Of a stretch of 64,000 nt of DNA, positions 29,679-38,509 are shown one piece after another (the first letter of the stretch is position 1; every line of letters starts with the position of its first letter). The translations under genes were made by a program, and so were the position numbers. The stretch comes from Kalaharituber pfeilii (Eukaryota; Ascomycota; Pezizomycetes; Pezizales; Pezizaceae): positions 1 through 64,000 of the forward strand of contig WHUZ01000145.1 in the NCBI GenBank assembly GCA_015179045.1, written 5' to 3'. Under the pieces are notes generated by a model, which did not search any database, was not told the DNA's origin, and saw nothing but the letters and a program-made list of their open reading frames with translations.

Positions 29679-31079
29679 TTTTTTTTTTTTTTTTTTTTTT
29701 TTATTTCATTACTCGCATGCCGCCCTATGGGCTATGGCGAGGGTTTAAATTAACTAAAAAAAATCAAAACAAATACTGTCTTAAGTACATGATGCCCGCG
29801 GTCTTCAGGGGGTGTTGCGGGGAGAGCGGTCAGCAGCCTGAATCTTTCATCTCCGTCCTCCTTCAGTCTCATACTGACACGCCTTGAGCCATTTCCCTCC
29901 GAGTCGCACCTTGTCCTTGTCTAGTTCTTCCTCCAAGTATACCACTATGGAGCTTGTCTTCTTCCCCTCTCCGACCAGTATGTCCTTCTTTCTTAGCCAT
30001 CTGATACCGGTGATCTTTGGCATGTCTTTATTGTCCTCGGACAGCCATCTTCTGACGTTGCCCAGTTCCCTTCTCAAGGCAACGCCATGTATGACTAGGC
30101 CGACTTTGGCTTTCGTCGTCGGCGGGGTCGGCGGGGTAGTCTTGTCTTTTGGCGGGGTGCTACGGGGCTGTGGCTGCGGGGTCCGGGTTGGGGTGGCTGG
30201 GGCTGGTGTCGGAGCCGGAGCCGTGGGGGTGGGGGTGGCTGGGGCTGATGCCGGAGCCGGGGTGGGTGCTGGGGTGCCAGCTGATTTCGGGACCGGGGAA
30301 GATGTCGTCTTTCCTTGTCTTGTCTTCCTCTTCCTCCTTGTGGATGTCGTAGGTCCGGATGAGGCCGGGGGAGGGGGTGTCGTCTTTCTTCCGGTCTTCT
30401 GTGGTGTTGTGGCGCGCGATGGTGGCGTGTCTATATACCGTATGGGGCTGAAACCCAACTTTGGTGGCGTAGGTGGCGGTGGCGGCGGCGGTGGTGGCGA
30501 TGGCAGTGACGGAGATGTGTCTAAACAAACGATGGGGCTGAGGCCCATCTTTGGTGGCGGTGGTGGCGGTGGCGGTGGTGGGGGTGCTGGTCTCGGGTAC
30601 CCCACTTCGTGGGGCCAGAAAAACTTTTCTTTGCACTCCACCCACTGGGTCTGCCGTCGTTGGCATCTCCCCAGATAACTACCGGATCGTCTGGGTCATC
30701 CAGATACTCGAAGTAAATGAACGCCCCTCTCTTTGCCTTATTCCCTTCCGTCTTCAAGTATGTCCTTACCTCCTTGCAGACGACTTCGAACGGGTCTCTT
30801 GGGGTCGTCTTTTGTGTATTATTGCTTGTCGCCGTCGCCTTCCTGAGGTTTTCCTAGTCTCATGCCAAGCCCCTAGGGCACTCTAGGTTTTCCGTTAATT
30901 GGCTGCCGTGTTCTTATCCGTGGGTGCCTATTGGTTCCTGGCGCCGGGTGGGGTGTGGGTGTTGTGTTGGCAACGATGGTGGAGAGCTGAAGAATCCTCA
31001 AAACCTTTCCCCTCGGGGGAAAATCGTACGGTCGGGTGTTTGAAGATAAAATAGACTCAGCTCGCCGGCCGGACAGCGA
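29679..31079 (-). mobile_element. ORF1-only LINE derivative, tail A, inserted in 3' LTR
   Basis: This 1401 bp minus-strand insertion is flanked by a perfect 15 bp duplication TGTCATGCCGCAATA (29664-29678 and 31080-31094). On the minus strand it ends CCTCGCCATAGCCCATAGGG, CGGCATGCGAGTAATGAAAT and poly-A. It is the longest cleanly bounded tail-A ORF1-only copy and may be near full length, with about 300 bp of leader before the coding region. There is no ORF2. Confidence 0.93.
29847..30757 (-). pseudogene. ORF1-like protein, Pro-rich, frameshifted
   Basis: An upstream frame (30757-30521) with IYFEYLDDPDDPVVIWGD shifts near 30600 into the 264-residue frame 30641-29847. The middle is an extreme Pro-rich region with two poly-Pro tracts and two copies of a KMGLSPI/KLGFSPI motif, then Ala/Pro/Thr repeats. 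The C-terminal 90 residues are the conserved RRM-like part: GLVIHGVALRRELGNVRRWL, KITGIRWLRKKDILVGEGKK, SSIVVYLEEELDKDKVRLGG, ending EGGRR. It lacks CCHC knuckles. Role inferred as RNA binding for a LINE particle. Confidence 0.75.
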
Positions 31080-31473
31080 TGTCATGCCGCAATAGGAAAT
31101 AACAGGGATTAGTTCTTGGTAACCACCATGCAGTGATCGACCCGAACCACAGAATGCTCTCGAACCGCCGCCATAGCTCTACATCATTCTACATCATTCT
31201 ACAGCATTCTACAAGCACTCTTCTATGTCGTCATGTATGTTTCTATTTCCATCTGTGTTCTTCTATGTCGTCATGTCCAAGTTCATGCAATACTCGTACC
31301 TGCTACTTCTGTTCACTCTCTCTCGTCTATATATATCTCTCCTACCCGCCTGTATGTAGTCTCCACTGGTCAACGTACGCTCATAATTCTTCCACCTTGT
31401 CCCTCTCTGTCCCTGCTGTCTCGTAGCACCCGCGATCGTGCCTTCGCCTACTGATCCCAGCATCGCCCTTACA
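31080..31473 (+). repeat. Gypsy-1 3' LTR (main part)
   Basis: 394 bp from TGTCATGCCG to CGCCCTTACA. Close to the 5' LTR apart from the 399 bp block; the few substitutions and small deletions (for example CTCATAATTC against CTCATTCTCT) point to moderate age. Confidence 0.92.
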
Positions 31474-31478
31474 AACCT

Positions 31479-31589
31479 GTACTTATCATGGTTGCCTGCA
31501 GTGCCATTTTTATATTCCTAATAGAGGACTTATATCTATTTTCCTTATCCTGATACATAGGTATAGGACTGTTGGTGTTGCAAGACCCA
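31479..31589. other. Unassigned short spacer
   Basis: I see nothing recognisable between the Gypsy-1 right flank and repeat R4. Confidence 0.4.
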
Positions 31590-31830
31590 AATTCATTATG
31601 TCAGCTGTCCGGATACTTCTGACATAATAAAATTGGACACTTCCACGAAATTTGGACTGGTCTCATAAACATCCACAGCCAAGCATACGAAAATATGCTA
31701 GTTTATGCCAACTACTGCCCTGCCATGGCGAACAGCCGCATGCGGGGTCACGTGACAAAAAAAATGCCAACTACTGCATAGCGCATGATATGCGTTTATG
31801 CTCTGTCCGGATACTTATTTTTTCGGCTAG
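31590..31830. repeat. Dispersed repeat R4, copy 3
   Basis: Matches 12257-12475 and (in reverse) 22885-23075: CCAAATTCATTATGTCAGCT, GTCCGGATACTT and CTATTTTTTCGGCTAG-like ends. Interrupted by the tail-B insertion 31718-31763. Confidence 0.6.
31718..31763 (+). mobile_element. Ultra-short tail-B LINE insertion (46 bp)
   Basis: CCCTGCCATGGCGAACAGCC, GCATGCGGGGTCACGTGAC and seven or eight A residues only. Perfect 13 bp duplication ATGCCAACTACTG (31705-31717 and 31764-31776). The R4 copy near 12412 is the empty site. It is the shortest tail-B insertion in the window. Confidence 0.95.
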
Positions 31831-31990
31831 TACAGGGGACGGCACAGGTCTTCAGATTGCATACTAGACTCAAGGTGTATGTATGCTGGCTAATATCTAT
31901 AAAACCAATATAGGTGTCTACATACCTCGCCTCTCATGCATATGCATAAGCCTGGCATGCGATCTGAAGACCTGTGCCGTCCCCCCTGTA
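31831..31990. mobile_element. TA-flanked MITE (Tc1/mariner-like), 160 bp
   Basis: Terminal inverted repeats of about 30 bp begin TACAGGGGACGGCACAGGTC; the right end is its mirror (GACCTGTGCCGTCCCCCCTG, TA). The reverse copy at 22870-22890 reads straight through with one TA, so the element duplicated TA on insertion. No coding capacity. Assignment to Tc1/mariner rests on the TA duplication and the CAGGG end. Confidence 0.85.
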
Positions 31991-32277
31991 GATATCTCTG
32001 CAACCGGGCAGGCTAGTCTACAGTCCCCTGTCAATATCCCTGCATCCGGGCAGGCCAGTCTGGACTGCCCGGAGAGGTCCCGACAGTGGCATGATGAGTG
32101 CAATTTCATATGTATGGCGGGTCCCTTTCAAAGTCGCGAGATTATCTGACACGTACCATAGGGCCCAATCGATGGCACGAGAATGGCAGAATGAGGTCAA
32201 TATCACAGGTATGGCGAGTCTCTTTCAACATCATGAAATCCCTGCCGTGGCTTGGCGCTGCAAGCGGGGTTCTGTGA

Positions 32278-32335
<58 letters not shown>

Positions 32336-32453
32336 ATCATGAAATGTATAGCGCCGCTATGCCAAGAAACCATGGGGCGGCCGTAGCACGAAATGTATAG
32401 CACCTATGCCAAGAAACCATGGAGCGGCCGTAGCACGAAATGTATGGCACCTG
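31991..32453. repeat. Dispersed repeat R5 with nested insertion
   Basis: Matches 7965-8255 and 22691-22870 (reverse of its first part). Contains repeated CACGAAATGTATAGCACCTA and ATGCCAAGAAACCATGG modules. Interrupted at 32240-32334. Confidence 0.65.
32240..32334 (+). mobile_element. Variant tail-B insertion with 54-nt poly-A
   Basis: CCCTGCCGTGGCTTGGCGCT, GCAAGCGGGGTTCTGTGATG, T and about 54 A residues, flanked by a perfect 11 bp duplication CATCATGAAAT (32229-32239 and 32335-32345). The R5 copy at about 8098 is the empty site. The long pure A run implies a very recent event. Its 5' half differs from the other tail-B copies, so it represents a subfamily. Confidence 0.92.
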
Positions 32454-32498
32454 TGCCAAGAAACCATGGAGCTACAGCCGCTCCATGGTTTCTTGGCA
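32454..32498. repeat. Perfect 19-bp inverted repeat (second copy)
   Basis: TGCCAAGAAACCATGGAGC and its exact complement flank a 7 nt loop TACAGCC. The same hairpin as 13202-13248; the loop differs while the arms are identical. Confidence 0.9.
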
Positions 32499-32499
32499 T

Positions 32500-32710
32500 G
32501 ATGAGACGCAATGACAACGCACTTTCACAGCACAATGGCAGCACACTTTGGAAGCACAATGGCGCCGCACTTTTGACGCGCAATGGCAGCGCAGCTTCGC
32601 AGTGCAATGGCAGTATACATTTGATATGTATAGTTGGTGCGACCCGATGGTACAAGATGAAGTGGAATAAGCTGAATTTGACAGGCCCTAGCCATTCCAG
32701 TAGCCATTTC
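32500..32710. repeat. GCAATGGCAGC repeats and GCCATTTC patch
   Basis: Short GCACAATGGCAGCRCACTTT units, a 60-bp-family fragment and the start of a GCCATTTC array (to 32710), whose AGTAGCCATTTC is the left target duplication of the LINE fragment. Confidence 0.6.
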
Positions 32711-33062
32711 TTTTTTTTTTTTTTTATTTCATTACTCACATGCCGCCCTACGGGCTATGGCGAGGTTTTTTATATTAAGAAACTTAAATAAAAATGTCTG
32801 CTAACTACATATGTTACCCGCGGAGTCCATACATGATGCGGGAGAGAGGTCCTCGTGTGAAGTCCTCGTGTACAGAGCCTGTCTACTTCCTTCCTCTGTC
32901 CGGCTCGTACACGCTCGTCCTCAGCCACCGTCCTCCGAGTTTCACCTTGTGTGCTTTCGTCTCTGTCTCCAGGTAGGCTACGACGGAGTTCGTCTTTTTT
33001 CCTTCTTCCTCCAATATTGCCTTTTTTCGTAACCATCTGACCCCTCGGATCTTGCCTAAAGT
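32711..33062 (-). mobile_element. 5'-truncated ORF1-only LINE derivative, tail A
   Basis: Inserted in a GCCATTTC minisatellite; duplication AGTAGCCATTTC (32699-32710) and AGTAGCCATCTC (33063-33074), one mismatch. On the minus strand the 3' end is CGCCATAGCCCGTAGGGCGG, CATGTGAGTAATGAAAT and poly-A. Confidence 0.9.
32883..33062 (-). CDS. C-terminal ORF1 (RRM-like) fragment
   Basis: From TLGKIRGVRWLRKKAILEEE the frame reads through KKTNSVVAYLETETKAHKVK, LGGRWLRTSVYEPDRGRK and a stop. The reading frame upstream of 33062 is minisatellite sequence (MAAEMA repeats), not gene. Truncated; no function expected. Confidence 0.7.
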   Translation of the reverse strand, partial: TLGKIRGVRWLRKKAILEEEGKKTNSVVAYLETETKAHKVKLGGRWLRTSVYEPDRGRK

Positions 33063-33167
33063 AGTAGCCATCTCGGTAGCCATTTCAGCAGCCATTTCAG
33101 AATGCATTTCGATAGCCATTTTGGCAGCCATTTCAGCAGCCATTTCAGCATTCATTTCGGTAGCCGT
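33063..33167. repeat. GCCATTTC minisatellite
   Basis: Continuation of the array; its last four bases CCGT (33164-33167) are the left target duplication of Gypsy-2. After the right LTR the same array resumes at 42224. Confidence 0.85.
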
Positions 33168-33459
33168 TGTGAACAGGCAGAGTGTATACAATGATACCGC
33201 GTCTGCATGCACGAAAGGACCGGGTCTAGACTTGGTGGGCTGAGCAATAAGGTAGGCAAAACGATCAATTCATAGCATGTAATAAGCAATGCATAGCAAG
33301 TGATAGCACAGAAAGAAGAAGAGAAAAACCGCTGCTTAGACATCTCCCACTACATCCACACCTACGCCTATATATCACCGGCGTATGACTAAGCCAGACC
33401 TTGGCCGTAAGCCAAGAAATGACCAAGCTCCCGCCGGCGATTTTTCTCATTATCCCACA
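33168..33459 (-). repeat. Gypsy-2 3' LTR
   Basis: 292 bp; on the minus strand it runs TGTGGGATAATGAG...CTGCCTGTTCACA with TGTG/CACA ends. A GGCGATATATAGGCGTAGG-type TATA region is central. Confidence 0.93.
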
Positions 33460-33474
33460 TCCCTCCCCCCTCAG
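33460..33474 (-). promoter_or_regulatory. Gypsy-2 polypurine tract
   Basis: On the minus strand GAGGGGGGAGGGA abuts the 3' LTR, the position and composition expected of the plus-strand primer. Confidence 0.8.
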
Positions 33475-33686
33475 AAGACTCCGTGGCCCCCTCACGGCTT
33501 CACATCCCACAGCAGCCAGCACAGTACAGCAGAAGAGTAGGCGCAAAGAGGCAGAAAAGCAAAGAAAGAACAAGAAGCAGCAACCAAGTGGCAGGCAAAA
33601 AAAGACTCAGGAACCCAAGGCGCGAAACAGCAGCATGTCCGACCAGGCGAAATCGACCCCCCTACCCCTCTTGCTTCAAGCATTCA

Positions 33687-34645
33687 CTAACGCCCCCCCT
33701 TTTTGCCTCCATGCAGCCAAAGAACCGATTGAACAAACAAACAGCGAAACAAGCAGCAAAATAGGCAGCGAAAAACAGACAAGCAACCCAAGCACGGTTT
33801 TCGACCAAATAACAAGGACCCAAAATCCAAGCCGCCGAGCAATAATTTCCCGACCCGGGTCGGGAAAACAGTTTCCTCATCAAACAATTCCTTCAATACC
33901 TTGCAGCAGTCTTCTATTTCACTTGCATCTAGTTCTTCAATGAGCTGTACCACTGGTCCAAGGTCTTGTTTGCAGGTGCAGGAGTATGGTTGGCATTTTC
34001 TATTTCCGCGTATGTGTTCGGTTTCGGCTTCGCTGTTACTGTCGCTTGAGTCGGTTGAGATAGCTTTTCGCTTTAATATCCTGGCAATTGCTGCATTTTC
34101 GTCTTCACTTTCTGAAGCCGCTGTTACCAAAGTTATGCCATACCCTCCTGCAGGTGGAATTCGTCCCTTTTGTCCAGCTTCCAGAGTGCGCAGATCTTCA
34201 GCTGTGATATGTGCTACCTTGCGAGTGCCTCGAGTATTCTTTTCCTGTCGTCGCTTGATGAGATGTTGTAATGCTGTCTCTTGCTAATCTTCATCTCTGC
34301 GCTCTTGCGGTGCCTAGTGGTATCATAATGATATTCTGCCATAGCCTTCAGTTTGTCAATACAAGCCATACTGCTAAAGCTTTCCTTCTCAATGCCCATT
34401 GCTGACCATGGCTTATAACTCTCGATTGCTGCTAGCAGAACGGTTGCTGCTTGTCCGCACTCTTGTATATTTTTCTGATTCAGTTCGCTTAGCATATTGC
34501 CCATTGCAATCAAAGCTTCCGCACGCTCCACCGGCTTAAGGCTGCTAAGGCAGGCTTTGACTTGATTTTCGGCGTCTGGACGAGTCAGCAGTAGTTGAAG
34601 AGAGAAGAATCTGTTGGTTGTGCTGTGCAGGTTCTCAACATGCAA
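33687..34645 (-). CDS. Gypsy-2 ORF3, unknown function, -1 shift inside
   Basis: Two frames, 34645-34214 and 34130-33687. The second is open upstream to about 34240 (TRKVAHITAEDLRTLEAGQK), so together they form a ~300-residue protein with a -1 shift near the GGAAAAGAATACTC stretch. The N-terminal part is alpha-helical (ERAEALIAMGNMLSELNQ, IESYKPWSAMGIEKESFSS); the C-terminal part is Ser/Glu-rich, then CQPYSCTCKQDLG and helical. The W(S/I)A(M/L)G(M/I) pattern resembles the N-terminal domain of the gene at 46274. No match to a known retroelement accessory gene comes to mind. The Cys/Phe-rich end after GLDFG looks non-coding. Confidence 0.5.
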
Positions 34646-35066
34646 GTGCTAAATTTCCAAGACAGGGGTGTGTAGTAAAATCTGATGTTAACAGCTCGAC
34701 CTAGCGCAAAATGAAAGAGTTGCATCGATATACTGGTATTGTTCCCCTCCCCCCTCAGAAATTGGACTGCCTCCTAGTCCAATACAGATAAAGATATATC
34801 AAAAATTACACAGTTTGACTTACAAACAATAAACATATAGATAAACATTCATGCAAATAAATAAACCGTTAAATAAACAATTAAACAAATAAAGAAATAA
34901 CAAATATAGAGTTAAGAGATACGTTAACCAAACATGTAAGTAAGCAAACAAATTAACAAATAAACATACAAACAGACAGGCAAACAAGCAAATAAACTAA
35001 CAAGCAGACAAACAAACAAACAAACAAACAAGCAGATGACTAATCAAACAAACAAAAACTATCATG
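34646..35066. repeat. Simple-sequence ACAAACAA spacer in Gypsy-2
   Basis: Low-complexity AAACAAACAAGC and AAATAAAC runs separate pol from ORF3. No coding signal. Confidence 0.75.
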
Positions 35067-38000
35067 TTAATCCGCCTCCTCAATATAACTTTCTACTTCC
35101 CTGCTATTATCATCAGATCCATTATCACTCTCACCAGATTCCTCGCTGTCCTCTGCTGATACCCCTCTTCGCATAAAAAATCTCTTGAGACGTTCTCCTG
35201 GATAGTACCCCGCTATAAGCGTACCGTCAAGCTCAGTTAGTCGGTATGTTCCTCTATCTTCCTTTTTCTCCAAAATAAGATAAGGACCATTCCACCGGTT
35301 ATCCAGCTTGTGAGACCACTGCTTATCAAGTTGACTATTATATAGCAAGACCATATCACCTTTTCGGAGAGGCTCACGGCGAGATTTCATCTGCTTGTCA
35401 AACCACCGCTTGTTCGCCAATCTACTCTTTTTGAGAGTCTCTCTAGCAGCAGAAATATCCTCTTCCCTGCGCTCCAGTTGTTTAGCCCGCTGCGCCAATA
35501 ACTCTTCCCGTGTCATATTCCTTTTCCATTCACCCACTGCCCAGCTAATCCCAGAGGTCTCTATAGGCACAACGCAGTCCTGTCCATAAAGCAAACGAAA
35601 AGGTGACATTCCAGTTGACCTCCGAGTAGTTATGCGGTCCGCCCAAACAACAGCTGCTAAATGCATATGCCATTTAGGTCCCAACTTAGCGAGAGCGTCG
35701 ACAATAGGCTGATGACCCCGTTCAACAAGACCATTAGACTGCGGATGGTATGCGGCTACCACGACATTGTGGATTCGATATCGCTTCATCAATTGTTGAG
35801 CTAATGCTTTATTCTCGGGCCCACCATCATTGACAATCATAGCGGGTAAACCGAAGCGTGTGATCCACTCATAGATGAACTTTGCAACAGCAAGAGAATC
35901 AGCTTTAGCAAGAGCCTTTGCTTCTAACCATCCGGTAAGGTCCTCTCTCATTGCTACAATATATTGAAACCCTCCAGATCGCGGCATATGTATAACATCA
36001 AGGCCAACTTTCCTCCACAGTGCTGAATATAGAGTAGGATGTAAGGGCTCATCAAACTTGATGCTAGGGCGTTTCTGACATTGGGGGCAGGTTCGCACAA
36101 ACTCTTTGACATCCTTAAACATGTGTTCCCACCAGTATCGCCGGAAGATATTGTTGAAGGTTCCTTGCTGTCCCCGATGCCCACACTCATCATGCAGAGC
36201 AACTAGAATTCGCTGCTTATCCTCCGGTCTGCAGATAACTCGCTTAGGAGGCTGCCCTTTCTTAGCACGCCTGAAGAGATGCCCCCCTTGGACTAGGAAT
36301 TTAGTCGCCATTCCCTTAAACCGATTGAAATTCTTGGTATCAATAGCAGAGGGCTTTCGGAGCGTTGACAGATATTCGGCTATTTGCTGATATTTTTCGG
36401 TATAGTATTTTTTGTGCAGAAGCTCCTCCCTTGACCCGCTTTCTATCATAGCTAATAAGGATGACAAACTATACTTCTCCGGGCATTCGCACTCTCCTTC
36501 CAAGACACCAGCTCTCTGCAAGCAGCATAAGTCCTGATCAATAATCTCCTCTACCTTATCAGGCTCATCTTCAGGATCGATTGGACCATCACTCTTGCGG
36601 GATAAACCATCAGGACCAGAATGTTTGCTTCCCGACACATGCTTGACTTCGAAATCGAATAACCGGATCCATGCCAACCAACGACTAACAAGAGCTCCAG
36701 GCAAATCAGATGCAGGTTGGTTCAGCTGGTAAACCAAAGTTCGAGCATCTACTTCAACAACGAAGCGAATCCCATAGAGGTAGGACTTCAATTTCTGCAG
36801 CGCTTTTAACAATCCTCTGCATTCTAGTTTTCCTGCATCATATTTTCTTTCCGCCGCATTCCATAAGCCGCTTTCATATCTTGATGGATGGCGCTTTTTG
36901 GGGTTTTCCTCTTCCTGCTGCTGCAGAATTGCACCCCATCCGGTCTGGCAAGCATCAACGGACAAAACAATTGCTCCGGTACTGGTGTAGTCTAATGGCT
37001 GTAGCGCAGGCGCGGTTGTTAATGCTTGCTTTAGGTCATCCATTGCCTTTTGCTGTTCGTCTCCCCAAAAGAAGTCAACTATCTTGCCACCTTTTCCTTT
37101 GCGCATCAGACGGAAGATTGGCTCGGCTCGAGCGGCGAAGTCCTTAATCCATATCCTATAGTATACACATACTCCCATAAAAGCTCTTGCGTCATGTAAG
37201 TCGATGCATGGTTTCCAATTGACAATTGTGCTGACTTTCTTATCATCGGGGTGTCTTCCATGCTTATCGCAGACGTAAGCTACAATTTTGACGCTGGATC
37301 TAAGGAAATTGGATTTTGCTCCAGAAATAGTTACTCCGGCTCGCTCAAGGTCTGCCAAAACTTCATCCAATGCTTGAATAGCCTCTAATATGAACCTGCG
37401 AACACCAGGGGCTACTTCCTGCGGCTTTCCTGTCTTAGCATCGATGTAGAAACTTTTCGACTTTGGCTTAATTCCAATATCATCGACGAAGGGTTTAGCG
37501 CGATTGGCAACAATTTGGACATGCAAGACTTTGCGTATAGCACGATCAAACCATTGGACGCCATTGGTATAGCCTTGAGGGATCTTGGTATATCGAACCT
37601 GCCCGAAGGGAGTCTGAAAAGCTGTCATGTCCCTAGAAACCTCCGCAAGAATGCCTTGATCATACCCGCTGAATGCATCCACAAGACTAATCCTTGGATA
37701 GCCAGCAAATTCCTCACTAAATTCATCGGTACTGGGTGGCAAACTGGCATCTCGAATTGTGACTCGGTTGAGGTTTTGAGCAGCATTGATTAAGCGGTAC
37801 CGTCCATCCTTTTTCTTGACTAAAAACCATGGATTCCGATAAGGCGAAAAGCTGCGCTCAAGTGTCCCATGATCTAGTCTTTCCTTAATCATTCGCTTGA
37901 CTTCTTCCATTAAGGCTGCAGGAGTGCGGAAATTTTTGGCTTGCCATGGCTGGTGCGGGATAGTAGGAATAATATGCGGAGGTTCAACATCTGCAGCAAA

Positions 38001-38501
38001 TGCACCCATCTCACTGTGATCAAATGCAACAGCTGCTTCTCGGTTGTAGAGGCACTCCATCAGGATATCCATCTCTTGTACCGTGAGGTCAGTGGGCAAA
38101 TCCATTTTGGCTATACGTTCGGTGCTTAATCTTGAGCCTTTCTGAATCTCCGAAAACTTAGGGATTAGCCATTGTGGATATTTTCCGGTGCCGACAAATC
38201 GCTTTTCGTACTCGAGGCGCTTCTCTCTCCAATTTGGGTCTCCGCCAGGTTTGCTGCCATCTTGATGTGGCACATTTGCTGGTTGAACTTTCTCTGCTTT
38301 CCGCTTGTACATTGTCGCAACCCACGCCCTCATCCGCTTTAGTCTCTTCAAATCTGCTAAGCCTATACCGCCTTGCCCTTTCTCCTTTCTTTTTGACATG
38401 CCCAAATAACTCTCCAATGCGTATTGGCCAAAAAACTCCTCCTTCATCCCCTGCCTATTTCCCGAGATTCTAGCTGGGCTGATACTTCCCGGGCACGCCA
38501 T
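35067..38501 (-). CDS. pol: Gypsy-2 pol (RT, RNase H, integrase)
   Basis: 1144 residues from the first ATG, but the frame is open upstream through the slippery site at 38513-38519, so it is probably made as a pro-pol fusion. RT: YRLINAAQNLNRVTI, ISLVDAFSGYDQGIL, QGYTNGVQWFDRAI and the catalytic FVDDIGIK. RNase H: VLSVDACQTGWGA, KLECRGLLKAL and GPDGLSRK. Integrase: zinc domain (HDECGHRGQQGT, CPQCQK), core with GLDVIHM, MIVNDGGPENKA and NGLVERGHQPIVDAL (D,D,E), and a C-terminal GPYLILEKK region. The acidic tail shows no chromodomain. Uninterrupted over its whole length. Confidence 0.95.
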   Translation of the reverse strand: MACPGSISPARISGNRQGMKEEFFGQYALESYLGMSKRKEKGQGGIGLADLKRLKRMRAWVATMYKRKAEKVQPANVPHQDGSKPGGDPNWREKRLEYEKRFVGTGKYPQWLIPKFSEIQKGSRLSTERIAKMDLPTDLTVQEMDILMECLYNREAAVAFDHSEMGAFAADVEPPHIIPTIPHQPWQAKNFRTPAALMEEVKRMIKERLDHGTLERSFSPYRNPWFLVKKKDGRYRLINAAQNLNRVTIRDASLPPSTDEFSEEFAGYPRISLVDAFSGYDQGILAEVSRDMTAFQTPFGQVRYTKIPQGYTNGVQWFDRAIRKVLHVQIVANRAKPFVDDIGIKPKSKSFYIDAKTGKPQEVAPGVRRFILEAIQALDEVLADLERAGVTISGAKSNFLRSSVKIVAYVCDKHGRHPDDKKVSTIVNWKPCIDLHDARAFMGVCVYYRIWIKDFAARAEPIFRLMRKGKGGKIVDFFWGDEQQKAMDDLKQALTTAPALQPLDYTSTGAIVLSVDACQTGWGAILQQQEEENPKKRHPSRYESGLWNAAERKYDAGKLECRGLLKALQKLKSYLYGIRFVVEVDARTLVYQLNQPASDLPGALVSRWLAWIRLFDFEVKHVSGSKHSGPDGLSRKSDGPIDPEDEPDKVEEIIDQDLCCLQRAGVLEGECECPEKYSLSSLLAMIESGSREELLHKKYYTEKYQQIAEYLSTLRKPSAIDTKNFNRFKGMATKFLVQGGHLFRRAKKGQPPKRVICRPEDKQRILVALHDECGHRGQQGTFNNIFRRYWWEHMFKDVKEFVRTCPQCQKRPSIKFDEPLHPTLYSALWRKVGLDVIHMPRSGGFQYIVAMREDLTGWLEAKALAKADSLAVAKFIYEWITRFGLPAMIVNDGGPENKALAQQLMKRYRIHNVVVAAYHPQSNGLVERGHQPIVDALAKLGPKWHMHLAAVVWADRITTRRSTGMSPFRLLYGQDCVVPIETSGISWAVGEWKRNMTREELLAQRAKQLERREEDISAARETLKKSRLANKRWFDKQMKSRREPLRKGDMVLLYNSQLDKQWSHKLDNRWNGPYLILEKKEDRGTYRLTELDGTLIAGYYPGERLKRFFMRRGVSAEDSEESGESDNGSDDNSREVESYIEEAD

Positions 38502-38509
38502 CAGCCCCG

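Larger units (their letters stand above)
23801..31473 (+). mobile_element. Gypsy-1: complete chromodomain Ty3/gypsy element with nested insertions
   Basis: LTRs begin TGTCATGCCG and end CGCCCTTACA. The whole unit is bounded by a perfect 5 bp target duplication AACCT (23796-23800 and 31474-31478). Order is LTR, gag, protease, RT, RNase H, integrase, chromodomain, LTR, i.e. a chromovirus. It carries a 399 bp block in the 5' LTR, a 66 bp tail-B insertion in integrase and a 1401 bp ORF1-only LINE derivative in the 3' LTR. Integrase is shifted out of frame, so the copy is dead. Confidence 0.93.

Noticed and set aside
29884..30678. 264-aa Gly/Val-rich plus-strand ORF
   Set aside because: Antisense shadow of the Pro-rich ORF1-like region within a minus-strand half-LINE with poly-A at the opposite end.
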